From positions 5,792,218-5,856,217 of the forward strand of contig JABACO010000001.1 of the NCBI GenBank assembly GCA_013339895.1: DNA of 64,000 nt, written 5' to 3'. This DNA comes from Ephydatia muelleri (lineage: Eukaryota > Porifera > Demospongiae > Spongillida > Spongillidae). The notes under the pieces are model-generated. The model saw only the letters and a list, made by a program, of their open reading frames with translations, searched no databases and was not told where the DNA came from. Position numbers and translations under genes: made by a program. Positions 33,501-42,467 of the stretch are shown here, in pieces (positions within the stretch are counted from its first letter, which is position 1; the number at the start of each line of letters is the position of its first letter).

Positions 33501-35628
33501 ACATGGAAACAATCGACTGGTTAGTCCATCACAACAGGAGGTGGGTGTGGGAGATATGTATACACTGTTTAATGTGAGAGGTATACTGAAGGTGCCATTC
33601 TCAGTTGCAGTTGTGTTTAATAATGCTACCCTTTATGTTGCACTGGTGTCAATCCACTCACCTGAACTGACAATTCACAACACTTGTTTACACCATAATG
33701 AGGTTTAGTTCCACACATACTGAGGGCGGCCCAGCCCTTTCCTTTGTCGCAATATGGTTTGCCATAATGTACATGTACATGTACTGGTCCAACCTCTCAT
33801 AAAACAGCCTCAATGTTGTCTACAAAGCTACCTGTAGATCATCATCACGCATATATATGTATGAACACCTACAATAATAGCAACGTGTGGAGGGAGGAGA
33901 CACATCAAAATGAGTCAGGAGAGAGTACTTACATGTTGATAGAGATAGGAGAGCATTTAGTACTAAATAAAGAGGACACTTTATTATCTAAATATCACCC
34001 TAGTGGATGTATTGGGTTAACTAATATCTTTACCTGCCTCATAGTCTGCTCATTTTGATGCTTTCACATTAATTAGTGATTGGTCAAACCCAAAACTTAT
34101 GTTTTGTGCTCCACAGTAGTATCAACTTGCATGGTCCTGGGCCTAAAAAATACTTCATAAACATATAACATTTATTCTAATACAGTTGCTTGTACATGTA
34201 ACATTTTTGTGCATTATAAATAGATATCATGTTTTCCTGCATGCATGAAAATAATCGTGGAAAATCGTGAATCATCGTGGTAGTGGGTATTTACATAGAA
34301 GGTAATACAAGTTATTGCATACCAATCGCCACTAGTAAATGATGATATGCCACAATTATTTTCAGAGGGGTTATGTATCTAAATTAACTCTGTATAATTA
34401 GCATTTGCCCATACAGGTGATCACTGACATGCGGCAACAACTCTGCCAACTGTTTGATACAAAACAACACAAGGAGCAAACAGAACAGCAATTACATGAC
34501 ATGAAGCAAGAGAAGGTACAACTGGAACAAAAAATCAAAGACATCATGCATGAGAAGGAATTATCAGAACAAACATTGCATGATGTGAAGCAACAGAAGG
34601 AACAAACAGACCAAAAATTCCTCGATTTACAGCAGGAGTATGCAATAGAGCTATATGGCATGAGACAACAGAAGGAAAAGATTGAGCTACAACTTCGTGA
34701 GGCAAAGCAGCAGAAGGATTTTCTTGAACTCCAAGTGAGACAGCTAGCTTCAAAAGCAAATGAGAAAGCAATAATGTCTGAGCAGGGACTCATGTTGTCG
34801 AGACAAATGTCAGAACCGCATTTCCGTTGTGCTCAAAACATTCCGACACACACTGAGTACTTAAGATCTTCATGGCAGGTTAAAAGGGATGAAATAAAAA
34901 TAATTCAAGAAAAGCCTCTTGGTGTGGGAGGATGGGGTGAGGTGAAATTAGCTATGTTTCGCGGAATGAAGGTTGCTGCTAAGCTTATGCATGAAGCAAT
35001 AATCTCTTCACATACTACTCATCTATTTGTCAGGGAAATGGACATTGCTGCATGCATAAGACATCCCAATCTCCTTCTGTTTATTGGAGCCTCATTGGAG
35101 GACAATAAGCCTATAATAATCACAGAACTGATGCCAGCCAACCTCCGTAGCATTGTTCATGCACTATCTCAAGACAATGTGATCTCTATCGGCACAGATG
35201 TGGCCTGTGGCCTCAATTACCTCCACCTAATGAAACCAGATCCCATTATCCACAGGGATATCAGCAGTGCAAACGTACTTGTTGAGCCAATTGGTCCTAT
35301 CAGTTGGAGAGCCAAAGTGTCTGACTACGGATCAGCTAACTATGTTTCAAGGGTAACCACAGTCGGCCCTGGAAATTCATTATATGCAGCCCCAGAATCT
35401 ATCAATCCTAATATTCAGTCTCCAAAAATGGATGTGTACAGTTACGGCATACTTTTACTAGAGATGGCTACTGGACAGTTTCCTGAACCTGCTCTAAAAA
35501 TGGTACAACTAGATACCCTGCCATGGCTGAGTTTGGCAGCAAAGATAAAGGAGTGCATTTGCGAAGATAGAGACAAACGCCCAAGCATGACGGATATACT
35601 TCATTATCTAAAACAGTTCAATAAGTAG
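14232..35628 (+). CDS. Ankyrin-repeat / coiled-coil / TKL-type protein kinase, nine exons
   Basis: Nine exons read as one frame of about 675 residues: 14232-14354, 15844-15942, 19461-19559, 19833-19931, 20460-20567, 23336-23437, 23662-23760, 26618-26704 and 34417-35628. All introns are phase 0 with GT-AG borders. Residues 1-272 are ankyrin repeats, roughly one per exon; 276-393 are a Gln/Glu/Lys coiled coil; about 435-670 are the kinase domain. Kinase motifs are complete: glycine loop GVGGWGEV, Lys461 in VAAK, HRDISSAN at about 551, metal-binding Asp575 in a DYG variant of DFG, and APE. It therefore probably phosphorylates Ser/Thr (HRDISSAN lacks the tyrosine-kinase AAR block). There is no signal peptide or membrane segment, so it is cytosolic. 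The partner bound by the ankyrin part is unknown. The start could also be in-frame ATG 14199, which adds 11 residues. Confidence 0.85.
14556..14655 (+). pseudogene. Decayed duplicate of ankyrin exon 2 with its 3' splice region
   Basis: The 100 bases align with 15785-15885. They cover the intronic stretch GGAGGTGGGTTGGGAGTTAT, then AACGCTCT, then the exon start GATGGAGGAACTGCACTGGT. Here the acceptor AG has changed to TGA-type sequence and the exon breaks off after about 40 bases, so the copy is dead. It is a fossil of tandem exon duplication inside intron 1. Confidence 0.65.
14800..14967. repeat. Short fold-back MITE in intron 1
   Basis: Arms starting AGCCTGACTTCGCATTTTGG and their inverse (CCAAAATGCGAAGGTCGGGTT) enclose a second matched pair, TATACCTGGATTT and AAATCCAGGTATA. 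The inverted match also extends outward to AGTTGTAG and CCACAACT. It is an imperfect palindrome of about 165 bp with a small central loop and no coding capacity. Confidence 0.7.
15844..15942 (+). CDS. Ankyrin-kinase exon 2 (one ankyrin repeat)
   Basis: 33 codons between TTTCCAG and GTGAGT. The peptide DGGTALVWASRYGFMECVKV then LLDRGADVNMQDN is a canonical ankyrin repeat. Phase 0 at both ends. Confidence 0.85.
15943..16687. other. Intron 2, first part
   Basis: No gene recognised. A 127-residue open frame (16342-16725) has no known domain and runs into the minisatellite. Confidence 0.4.
16688..17057. repeat. 25-bp minisatellite carrying E-box hexamers, about 15 copies
   Basis: Units of CACCTGACACCAGTGTCCAC plus ACGTG repeat head to tail with substitutions (CATGTG for CACGTG, ATCTG for ACCAG, GTTCAC for GTCCAC). 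Most units contain CACCTG and CACGTG or CATGTG, which match the CANNTG E-box. Because 25 is not a multiple of 3, the minus-strand frames stay open with a 25-residue period; they are repeat artefacts. It lies in intron 2 of the ankyrin-kinase gene. Confidence 0.9.
17058..18569. other. Intron 2, middle part with a poly-G tract
   Basis: No exon recognised. A G-rich block at about 17925-18035 includes a run of about 20 G near 17939. The remaining sequence is anonymous. Confidence 0.45.
18570..19280. repeat. Non-coding element with 93-bp terminal inverted repeats
   Basis: 18570-18663 (starting GGTTATTCAGTGCAAA) is the reverse complement of 19188-19280 with only a few mismatches. The roughly 525-bp interior has no ORF. 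Long, well-matched ends and no coding capacity indicate a MITE-like element inserted in intron 2. A poly-C run of about 18 follows directly at 19279-19296. Confidence 0.8.
19461..19559 (+). CDS. Ankyrin-kinase exon 3 (one ankyrin repeat)
   Basis: 33 codons after ACCATAG, ending AAC AAG before GTATTG. The peptide begins NGWSPLMVACKQGHLGIVKT and ends NVNQANK. It is most like exons 4 and 7, so these three derive from exon duplication. Confidence 0.85.
19833..19931 (+). CDS. Ankyrin-kinase exon 4 (one ankyrin repeat)
   Basis: 33 codons after TTGCAG, with donor AAA|GTTAGT. The peptide DGFSPLMLACYRGHLDVLKT then LIQAGANVSQANK is a canonical repeat. The intron from exon 3 is only 273 bases. Confidence 0.85.
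20460..20567 (+). CDS. Ankyrin-kinase exon 5 (one ankyrin repeat, three residues longer)
   Basis: 36 codons after CTTACCAG, with donor ACT|GTAAGT. The peptide begins NEVTGLFMASQEGHLVVVQT and ends GAGKAVNIARST. The end IARST is shared with exon 6 only, indicating that those two are sister exons. Confidence 0.8.
20568..23135. other. Intron 5; no gene recognised
   Basis: A/T-rich, especially 21600-21900, with many TACATGTA-type palindromes (for example 21047-21072, 22147-22166, 22597-22608). No ankyrin-like frame or transposon protein was found. Confidence 0.5.
23136..23258 (+). repeat. Polypyrimidine tract in intron 5
   Basis: About 120 bases of nearly pure C/T (CTCCTCC, CCTTCCTCT patterns) lie 80-200 bases before the acceptor of exon 6. 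It may be a simple repeat only; an effect on splicing is speculative. Confidence 0.7.
23336..23437 (+). CDS. Ankyrin-kinase exon 6 (one ankyrin repeat)
   Basis: 34 codons after GCTTACCAG, with donor ACT|GTAAGG. The peptide begins DNTTPLYVACDKGHQEIVQI and ends GADVKIARST. Confidence 0.85.
23662..23760 (+). CDS. Ankyrin-kinase exon 7 (one ankyrin repeat)
   Basis: 33 codons after ACTACAG, with donor AAG|GTAGGT. The peptide begins DGWSPLMVASHNIHVNVVMK and ends GANVNQTNK. It closely resembles exon 3. The usual GH of the repeat is replaced by NIH. Confidence 0.85.
23761..26617. other. Intron 7; no gene recognised
   Basis: The only long frame is 25447-25809 on the minus strand (120 codons, hydrophilic, rich in Lys/Thr/Gln, ending with a basic KKGKKRDA stretch). 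Its context (tail of an anonymous repeat) suggests mobile-element origin, but no domain is recognisable. The rest is A/T-rich. Confidence 0.4.
26618..26704 (+). CDS. Ankyrin-kinase exon 8 (last ankyrin half-repeat)
   Basis: 29 codons after TTTCAG, with donor AAG|GTAAAC. The peptide ERRTALDIAMKHDCQGEHLV and EVLKTYQSK matches a capping ankyrin repeat (TALDIA). It joins in phase 0 to the coiled-coil exon 7.7 kb away. Confidence 0.8.
26705..28249. other. Intron 8, first part, with a 29-base poly-G run
   Basis: Poly-G occupies 27536-27564. No gene or recognisable element protein otherwise. Confidence 0.5.
28250..28960 (-). mobile_element. Ty3/Gypsy pol fragment (reverse transcriptase end / RNase H start), old
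   Basis: On the minus strand the block VPEYSNIAAPLSDLTKK, followed by a frame with AFEKLKKLM, matches the connection between reverse transcriptase and RNase H of Ty3/Gypsy elements. No LTRs are visible. It is a short relic with several breaks, sitting in intron 8 of the ankyrin-kinase gene. Confidence 0.6.
29186..29600. repeat. MITE family A, diverged or truncated copy
   Basis: The left end TATATGGGTCAGTTTC and the internal CACGTTTGAATCGCTAAAAC followed by TTTAAGCTATCAACTTTCTA resemble 776-900 of the full copy. No matching right terminus is visible, so the copy is truncated or strongly diverged. A separate small hairpin, CGCCTTTCTCAGTCC / GGACTGAGAAAGGCG, lies at about 29571-29625. Confidence 0.55.
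29740..31150 (-). mobile_element. LINE-like reverse transcriptase, degraded
   Basis: Successive minus-strand blocks follow the order of a reverse-transcriptase family common in sponges and cnidarians: RFIPSKARPAFALALCSALR-like N-terminal region (about 30890-30940), then VRPSAVGETLRRLTGKCLCA (about 30215-30275), VDLSNAFN (about 30060), GIHQGDPL (about 29905) and WYLDDG (about 29805), the polymerase active-site block. The blocks lie in different frames with in-frame stops, so the element is dead. A LINE-type origin is the best reading; no tail or target duplication was defined. Confidence 0.6.
31151..32039. other. Intron 8, middle part; no gene recognised
   Basis: Only short anonymous frames on both strands. 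Confidence 0.5.
32040..32350 (+). pseudogene. RecQ-like helicase C-terminal fragment
   Basis: The frame gives CILVATIDIGMGLDCPDIRG, then RRNRKSRRDGSPATTFLFY. This matches superfamily 2 helicase motif V (ATxxFGMGID) and a degraded motif VI region (normally QxxGRxGRDG) of RecQ helicases. The sequence slips into another frame near 32310 (QCRHRWILQH, like the Cys-bearing CRRxxLLxxF zinc region). Motifs I-IV are absent, so it is a fragment, probably brought in by a mobile element. Confidence 0.6.
32351..34416. other. Intron 8, last part; no gene recognised
   Basis: No convincing coding segment. A pyrimidine-rich stretch ends in ATACAG at 34416, the acceptor of the last exon. Confidence 0.5.
34417..35628 (+). 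CDS. Ankyrin-kinase last exon: coiled coil plus complete TKL-like kinase domain
   Basis: This 403-codon exon begins VITDMRQQL after CATACAG. It opens with about 115 residues of coiled coil built from 14-residue near-repeats of the type QQKEQTDQKF. The kinase domain follows: PLGVGGWGEV glycine loop, VAAK lysine, REMDIAACIRHPN alpha-C region, HRDISSANVLV catalytic loop, SDYG in place of DFG, SLYAAPES, and the late DKRPSM arginine motif. All catalytic residues are present, so the enzyme is predicted active. There is no intron within the kinase domain. The stop TAG is at 35626-35628. Confidence 0.9.
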   Translation: MITDMRQQLCQLFDTKQHKEQTEQQLHDMKQEKVQLEQKIKDIMHEKELSEQTLHDVKQQKEQTDQKFLDLQQEYAIELYGMRQQKEKIELQLREAKQQKDFLELQVRQLASKANEKAIMSEQGLMLSRQMSEPHFRCAQNIPTHTEYLRSSWQVKRDEIKIIQEKPLGVGGWGEVKLAMFRGMKVAAKLMHEAIISSHTTHLFVREMDIAACIRHPNLLLFIGASLEDNKPIIITELMPANLRSIVHALSQDNVISIGTDVACGLNYLHLMKPDPIIHRDISSANVLVEPIGPISWRAKVSDYGSANYVSRVTTVGPGNSLYAAPESINPNIQSPKMDVYSYGILLLEMATGQFPEPALKMVQLDTLPWLSLAAKIKECICEDRDKRPSMTDILHYLKQFNK

Positions 35629-36263
35629 ACTTGTAGCATAATCATTGAATAATGCAGCGACGTGGACAAGTTAAATTTTATACAATCTACTGTACAGAAA
35701 GCTTGTGGAACAAAGAGTGATTTTCTTGTGTGGTTTAATACATGTTAGGTTATTTTTATAGCCATTGTGTATTTAAATGTACATGTACTAAATCCTTGTG
35801 TTTTCTTTCCTCCACTCATCCTACACCATACACAATTTGTAGCGTAATAGAAGCAGATTCACTGGAACACTTTTCCATCAAAGTTGTGTAAAAATAAGTA
35901 ATACGGTTATCTGCAACTAACTCTGACAGTTAAAAAGTGGAGGGAAAAAACCATTCAAGACCCTAAAGAATTTCATTGCAAATAGGCCTTTAGATGCGAC
36001 CAATTATACATGGGACTACTTTTACCCCAATATAATATAGCATTGTGCTGCAAAATGTAATACGCGTCTAAAGAGACTCTATACTCCTTAGAACGCTGTT
36101 CAGTCTACATGTATTTCAACTCAGCATGCAGTTCTTCAGCAGAATATACATGTGTATTACAAATAGATACCATCTTTTATCACTGTCTACAACAGTCTTC
36201 CCAATCCTAAAAAGCCCACCATAAGCATTCTGCTCATTTCAAAATACATTTGCACCATGCGCA
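35629..36263. other. 3' UTR region of the ankyrin-kinase gene and spacer
   Basis: A/T-rich. No perfect AATAAA stands out close to the stop, so the 3' end cannot be placed from sequence. Confidence 0.4.
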
Positions 36264-36508
36264 TTTGATTGTTCCGCGAAAAGGGACCTAACACATGCTT
36301 TTTTTAAGATTCCAATTATTTATTTGATATTCTAGAAGTCTGACATGTCCTCTACACATTGCTTCTTACGCACTGAGAATCGAAGTATCCATCATCAAGA
36401 TGTAAGTCTCTGAATTTTTAATTAGCCATACATGTTAACGCATTTCTTTTGCGCATACTGGAAATTTTATAATGTATGCGTTAGGTCCCTTTTCGCGACA
36501 ACGATCCA
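36264..36508. repeat. MITE family B, copy 1
   Basis: Left end GATTGTTCCGCGAAAAGGGA and the right end in inverted form (AGGTCCCTTTTCGCGACAAC) pair over about 30 bases. The interior contains CTACACATTGCTTCTTACGC, found inverted in copy 2 at 57686-57911. About 245 bp, no ORF. Confidence 0.8.
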
Positions 36509-37028
36509 ATTTGATGCTTCCTCTATAACTTCATCTTATCCCATTACTTCTCCAAATGTTGATAATACACATTCGTTCGATTGGGTACTATTCTCAAAAA
36601 TAATTTCTCACACATGCAAAAGTCAACATAATTTTACTTATTGGAAAATTATTGTGCACAATTATATAGAAGCACTGTGTGTGCACGTGTGTAGTAACTG
36701 CACCAATGGATGAGCTGCTAATCATTTCGGAGCAGGTCCAGGCCATACCTAACGAAGGGACTCGTTATTGATGTCATGGTAATTCATATGACCATTACAA
36801 AGGGTTGGTGAGGCAAATACACTTGCGTTTGTGAGTTCAGCAAAAATCAGTCTGAGCTGGCATGCATATTATAGTCACGTCTTCTCCATTTTCTTGCACA
36901 CAGTGGAGATCGTAGATGATTTGTTATCAATGAAACAAAGCCAGATTGCACTTAGTATAGCCCTACAGCCATAGGCGGCGGAGCAGTCCATTGAAAAATC
37001 GGCGCTTGGCACGCGCCCAGTATAATTT

Positions 37029-37095
37029 TTAACACGCGGTCCATGAAAGAATGATACAACAAAGTGTGAACTGCACTATACAAAAAAGTTGTCGC
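37029..37095. repeat. Left member of a 75-bp inverted repeat pair
   Basis: AACACGCGGTCCATGAAAGA through AAAAAAGTTGTCGC is matched in inverted form at 39109-39183, with gaps. The pair frames about 2.1 kb. These could be the diverged termini of a DNA element or two independent copies of one repeat. Confidence 0.6.
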
Positions 37096-37610
37096 TGGTG
37101 TTTTTTAAACCCAATTATCGATTTCTTGTCGTACCTTAATCACAGGTAGGGGCTTTGCAAGAATCGTGAGTCAAGAATCGTGAGTCAAACGCTCTACAGA
37201 TGCTAGAAGACCCAATCAACTCCTACGATTTTCGCGGTTTCGCGGTCGAATGTACACTTTTTTATGGCGAATCTTATAGCCTTGATAGTGTGTTTATAAG
37301 CTTTTCATCTCATAAATATCATTCTATGTGCAATCATGTGTCAAGGAAATCAGTTGTCTACACTGTCCTTTCGACCTGACAGCCCTCCGTATGCGTGTAG
37401 GTACAGACATGTACATTGTATGATGACGGACGTAGTGATGACTGATTTGAACATGCCTCTAGCTGTAAAGCTACATGCTTGCACTTTAGTATGTGTTAGA
37501 TAGCACTTAGAAGCCGTTCTTATTAGCACACATATACATGTTTGCACATCCTCCTCCCCCCCATCAAGAAGCATAAGTAAGCAGCAAATTAATAAAGAGG
37601 ACACAAGGAT

Positions 37611-38053
37611 AACATGGCTCTTAAGGAAATCTGTGCCATTTATCCAAGGTGTGAACGGTGCCTTATACCAAATTGCCAATGATTACAAGTTGAAGAACCA
37701 CAGGTGCAGTGGTGATCAAGTGCAAAAAGATGCTATTACTTTAGCAATGGTGTATGCTAATAGTTTACTGGCAATACGAGATTTTTCAGTCCGTGCATGG
37801 CCAAGCAACTGGAATGATTAGTTCCACAATTGTTCTTGGTAAGCCAACCTACTCTTCATTTGAGGGGAATTTGTTCCCTGGTTGGGCCCACAGCCGTAAG
37901 AATCTGAATCCTCAACTTAGTAATAGAGTGGAAGAGTTTATAGCTCAATGTTGGCGTGAGGGGGAGGTAAAAATTGTCAAATCTCGTACAAAAGTATCAG
38001 CAGAATCTGTACAGTACTGTCTAACGGTACAATATGTTGAAGGACTTATATGA
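37611..38053 (+). pseudogene. Unrecognised broken coding segment
   Basis: Two overlapping frames (37633-37821 and 37754-38053) have protein-like composition, for example LFPGWAHSRKNLN and VEEFIAQCWREGE. They do not join in one frame. No known family could be named with confidence. The position between the inverted pair at 37029 and 39183 suggests a transposon cargo. Confidence 0.3.
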
Positions 38054-38515
38054 TTTCTGAAGTTCCTGTTGTTGCACAAGTACGTGCAGTATACCAAAAC
38101 ATCGGTCAAAACAAGAATCAGCTACCTAAGAAACGCGGTAGGTCAGAGGTGAGTGATAATAATGGCAGGAATAAATTGCAAGATCCGCCTTTTCAGACAT
38201 ACACTGCCACACAGAGGACCTGACCCATTTGAAGGTGCCTTTGCTAAAAATGTACCTTAAAGAGCACAAGCTCAAGACCTGTGCAAAAAAGCAGGCTTAA
38301 TAGAACGCATACAGTATTGAATAGAATTGACTGAAGTAAACAGCTGCAAACATTTGATTGCATTATTGCAAAGCTGACTTTTGAAATGCAAACTGTTCAT
38401 GAAATTGTATACCCTTAACTTCTAGTCTCCTAAAATATGGTGTTTATGTAAATGCTGAGGATAAAATGAACCCATATACTTGCCTGGGTATTCCCATCAG
38501 TTTTAATTTTAGCAT

Positions 38516-38712
38516 ACACACACACTAACACTAAATTAAAGCTAGCACCCTAGCACGCAGAAACACACGCACGCACGGCGCATGTGTGACACACACGCAC
38601 ACATACACATACACACACACACACATACACACACGCACACACATACACACACACACACGCACACACATACACACACGCACACACATACACACACGCACAC
38701 ACATACACACCA
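38516..38712. repeat. CA-rich microsatellite
   Basis: Interleaved ACACAC, ACGCAC and ACATAC units run for almost 200 bases. All Val/Cys-rich minus-strand frames here are repeat artefacts. Confidence 0.9.
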
Positions 38713-39108
38713 ATACGGTTCGCTAGCACACGTATAAGTACGTACATATACTACCGCTACGTAAGGCACAAAATGAAATATTCATCAAGGCGGGGTCATT
38801 TTGAGCGGTCTGGGAACTACAACCACAGCTTCATCTAGGGGTTTTATGAGTTCCAGAGTCATTTATAGCGCGAATGCAACAGATTTTTGTTTTAGATATG
38901 GGATACTACAATAGAGTAGTGTTGGTGGCCTGTGAGAACGCAGAAGAAAAATTAAAAGTGTACACTTTTGAGCAAACCGCTTGACCTGCTCCATTTGGCA
39001 TCATATTGTGCCTCAACATCGGCATATAAGAACTTCATAAACCCGAATACTTTTGTTCAAAGGGTAGCTCTAACGTATTTAATAAACACATTATGACTAA
39101 GCCTATCG

Positions 39109-39183
39109 GCGACAACTTTTTTTATGTGGCATTTCACACTTTTGGCTTGTTTTTGTTTCATTCTTTCATGGACCGCGTGTTAA
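39109..39183. repeat. Right member of the 75-bp inverted repeat pair
   Basis: GCGACAACTTTTTTTATGTG through ATGGACCGCGTGTTAA is the inverse of 37029-37095. Confidence 0.6.
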
Positions 39184-40046
39184 GTATCAAGCATCGTGAG
39201 TTCATTAATTCCACCTGGTGCGCGTACGTTCAGCAAAAGGGCTCTTGTCGCGAAGCCATCGATAATTCCTCACAAGATAAAGGTATCACATGCAAGTTAA
39301 GGTGTAGCTGCATAGAAAGTTAAAGCTTAGCACACTAAGAACTGGTGTTATACGGTCTAGAATGCGGGATATCTGCGGTTTCAACTATCTGTTTTCCGCG
39401 AATCCCGCTTATATTTTTCGAGATAAATAGCTTCAAAATGATGAGGAGGGTACGATGTTGCTTTTTAATTTAGTTTCTACGTTACCACACGAGTCCGCTG
39501 ATACTCTTTTAATGCTTTGAATATGCACGCAAATTGAGATAGAGTTTGGTAGACAAATGTCGCATCCCCACATTTATTACATTACATTTCTTAGAGATGG
39601 CAATGCAGGTGTCTCATACGAGGTGATATGCTAAGATAGTGATCTTGCAATGTAGTTTTCATCTTTCTACAAGGTCTTGATCCTAAATATGTACTCAGTA
39701 CCCCCCAGTGAATACTTTCTCTCCAAAACCTGTAGGGAAACAACCATGCCTGTTTGCCTGATAACAGTGGGCCAGTTAGGGTTTCTATGTCCCCCTTCCT
39801 TGGATTCCATTGTGCTTGATCACGGAAGTTTCTTGGAGGCGATTTGAAAAGTGCAAAGCGGGTATGCTGTTCTCAAGTGGTCACATATACCACTTGCATA
39901 CATCTTACTAAGAAACTCAAGGTCACCAGTAAGATACAATATCAGAGTGTAGGTCCCTTGAATAAAATTAATATTCTGTTCAGTTCTCTTCAGTTGCATC
40001 AAGCATCCAGTGCACCACCTTACTGGCTACTGCATCTGTTGCTTCC
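39184..40046. other. No gene recognised
   Basis: Only short anonymous frames. The right end may include the 3' part of the hAT relic that follows on the minus strand. Confidence 0.4.
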
Positions 40047-41741
40047 TCACTTGACTGCAACAATGTTGCAAAGATCAGCAAATGTCAGTCCAACGCCACT
40101 GAAGACTCGTTCAACTGAAGCAAAGTTGCAGGAACTCCAAGTTATTGTCTTGCCATTTTTGCAATATGAGGAACCTGTTCTCATTTTGTTGCCACCAAAC
40201 CAGTGGATCACTCCTAGCTGAAACTGCAGGAATGCTGAAATATTGGCCACATTCCTCCTTGTATGACGTAATGGGTTTAGGGGCTATCTCATCAGCATCA
40301 TCAGTGAAAAAACCTTCTACACTAATACCATGTTCTTTTTTGGTAGAAAAAGAAGTCCCAATGTCCTCTGCAATAATAGCTTCAGCAAGTTCTGGCACCT
40401 CAACTCTCTCAATTGACCATAGAGGCAATCAAACTCCACCTTGAAACAATTGGTTGCTTTTGCAAACCATTCAGCTGGCAGAATATTTGTTTGAGAATTT
40501 TTGATTGCAAGAATTCGAAGTCCTTGAAACGAGGGTCTAGAATTGTAGCTATAAAATACAAGTCAAGCAAATCTGCTTCAAGTTCTAAAATCCATCGTTT
40601 TGTCAGATCCTTTAGCATTGCTGCACGACCACGCATAACTGTTGCTTTAAATGAGTTTGTGGGTACTGTAATATGACCAATCCACAGTACGCTCTGGGAA
40701 CAAAATTTTTGTTGCTGAGTCCACACTCTCAATTACCTTAGCAATACAAGGAAGTACCAAGCTTGATGTTGGATATTTGCCATCTTCCATCATCTATGAT
40801 GCATCTGCCACCACCTGCAAACATCCTGCTATTTCTTAAATTTCTGTCCACTCATCAACATTGAGCTTGTTCTTACATCATAAAACATCACTGGGGCTTG
40901 ATTCTCGTGCAATACTTTGCAAGTTTTGAATGTTGATTGCCACCGAGTCTTAACTTCCTGATCAAGTACATGTTGGGGCTTATTCATTTCCTTCTGTATG
41001 TATGTCTGCCAGTGTATTCTTTGCTATTGTGATTAAAGTGCCCTACTAATCCTCGAACCTTGCAAAGGGTTGTCTCTAATTCATCTGTGAACCTTTTGAC
41101 AGAGAGCTCCAGAGTGTGATCAAAGCATGGAATGGCTCCATCCTTATCCCACGCAAGCACCATGTTGCTATCATTATCATGAACACGCTTGATAACACTG
41201 TCGGATATAGTGACTGTAGCTAGAAGTGTTGTTGTTTGAGCGTCAATGTCAATGTACTCTCCTGTATGCCTTTCATGACCACAAGGAGAGGCTGCAAGAA
41301 GCACAGTTTTCATCTCCCAGTTGCGAGTAATCCCATGGCCGCATATTCCATAAATAGCCATTCCATTGTCATCCATAGATCCCCAGCTATGGAGATCTTG
41401 ATGCCATCATCTCTCAAATCAGAAATAAACTGAGTGGCTTTTGACATTCCCACACTCCCAAGCTGATGGGCAATTCCAATGTTAGTGTCATAACATGAAC
41501 CTCTTGAAGCTGATGAAATATAGTCATGAAATTCTGAAGAACACGTTGCAGACAGGGGAAAGTTTCTTTTAGCCATCCAAAGAACTCCCTTAAATTCGGT
41601 CTCCTTTTGAAATTCAGGTCGCATGACTGGAACAGGAAAGCTGATGGAAGGTGAGGAGTGGAAATCAGCAGTTGAGGACTGGCCAGCAGATGCCTTGATA
41701 GATTCTGCATATCCAGAAATGGCCCATACATAGGCGGTCAT
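40047..41741 (-). pseudogene. hAT transposase (BED-type family), nearly full-length relic
   Basis: Minus-strand blocks occur in the order of a hAT transposase. 41310-41741: LWMAKRNFPL, then DDGIKISIAGDLW with the first catalytic-region Asp. 40984-41376: ERHTGEYIDI, HDNDSNMVLAWDKDGAIPCF and DHTLELSV. 40409-40732: LDLYFIATILDPRFK. 40047-40250: ASVERVFSGVG, the C-terminal dimerisation block (normally TSAxSERxFS). The blocks sit in different frames with frameshifts between them, so it is inactive. An N-terminal BED zinc finger was not found. Terminal inverted repeats were not defined. Confidence 0.7.
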
Positions 41742-42467
41742 CTTGCTATTGAATTTTAAACAAGATTATAATGTACTATAAATCGGTCTGATAATGATAT
41801 ATATACTTTGAAAAATTATTCCATTAACCATTCTTTAACTAAAATCAAGACAAAAATTTAATTTCTACAGCGCATTAATTTATTCATATAAGTATGCCAT
41901 TGCGTCATCTGCCAAAATTAATTAATAAATATTGGCAATAATTGTCTAATGGTGAATAAATGTGCACAATAAGTTAATTCAGCTGAAGATTAACAAGGCT
42001 GATGGCGATGATCTGAGCCAATAGCAAGCCAGGTAGCTAAGTGGAAACCTTTTCCCTAGCCTCCTCCCCCCAATTCCCATAGGTCTAGACTGCCAGCTAG
42101 AGGGACACCCACCACCTAGCTCACTGCTAATGCATTATGGTGAAGCTATTATATTTATTGTATACAAGACGTCGTCATGGACACTTTTGACCTATATAGT
42201 GGGTTGTTTTCACTTGAAGTTTATTGTAAACAGTGTTCGTTTAGCCTGCATGCAGCTCGATGAATGAAGCGCGTAGGCTAGGCACGTGCACTGATACGCT
42301 TACACGCAGGGAAAAAATGATTCGTTAACACTTTCCAGTACAGCTACGACCTACGCAGGCTTCTCAGTCTTACCTAGATTGATTAACATCAAGTTTGAAT
42401 GTGCCGCATTTTCAATATGTAATGTGCAATTAAAACATGCACAATTTGTGCTATTGCTAGTTAGCAA
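41742..42467. other. No gene recognised
   Basis: A/T-rich sequence with no open frame of note and no clear repeat. Confidence 0.5.

Noticed and set aside
34398-34793. Ser/Cys-rich minus-strand open frame
   Set aside because: It is the antisense shadow of the Gln/Glu/Lys coiled-coil codons of the plus-strand kinase exon.
38531-38769. Val/Cys-rich frames on the minus strand
   Set aside because: Translation of a CA-rich microsatellite.
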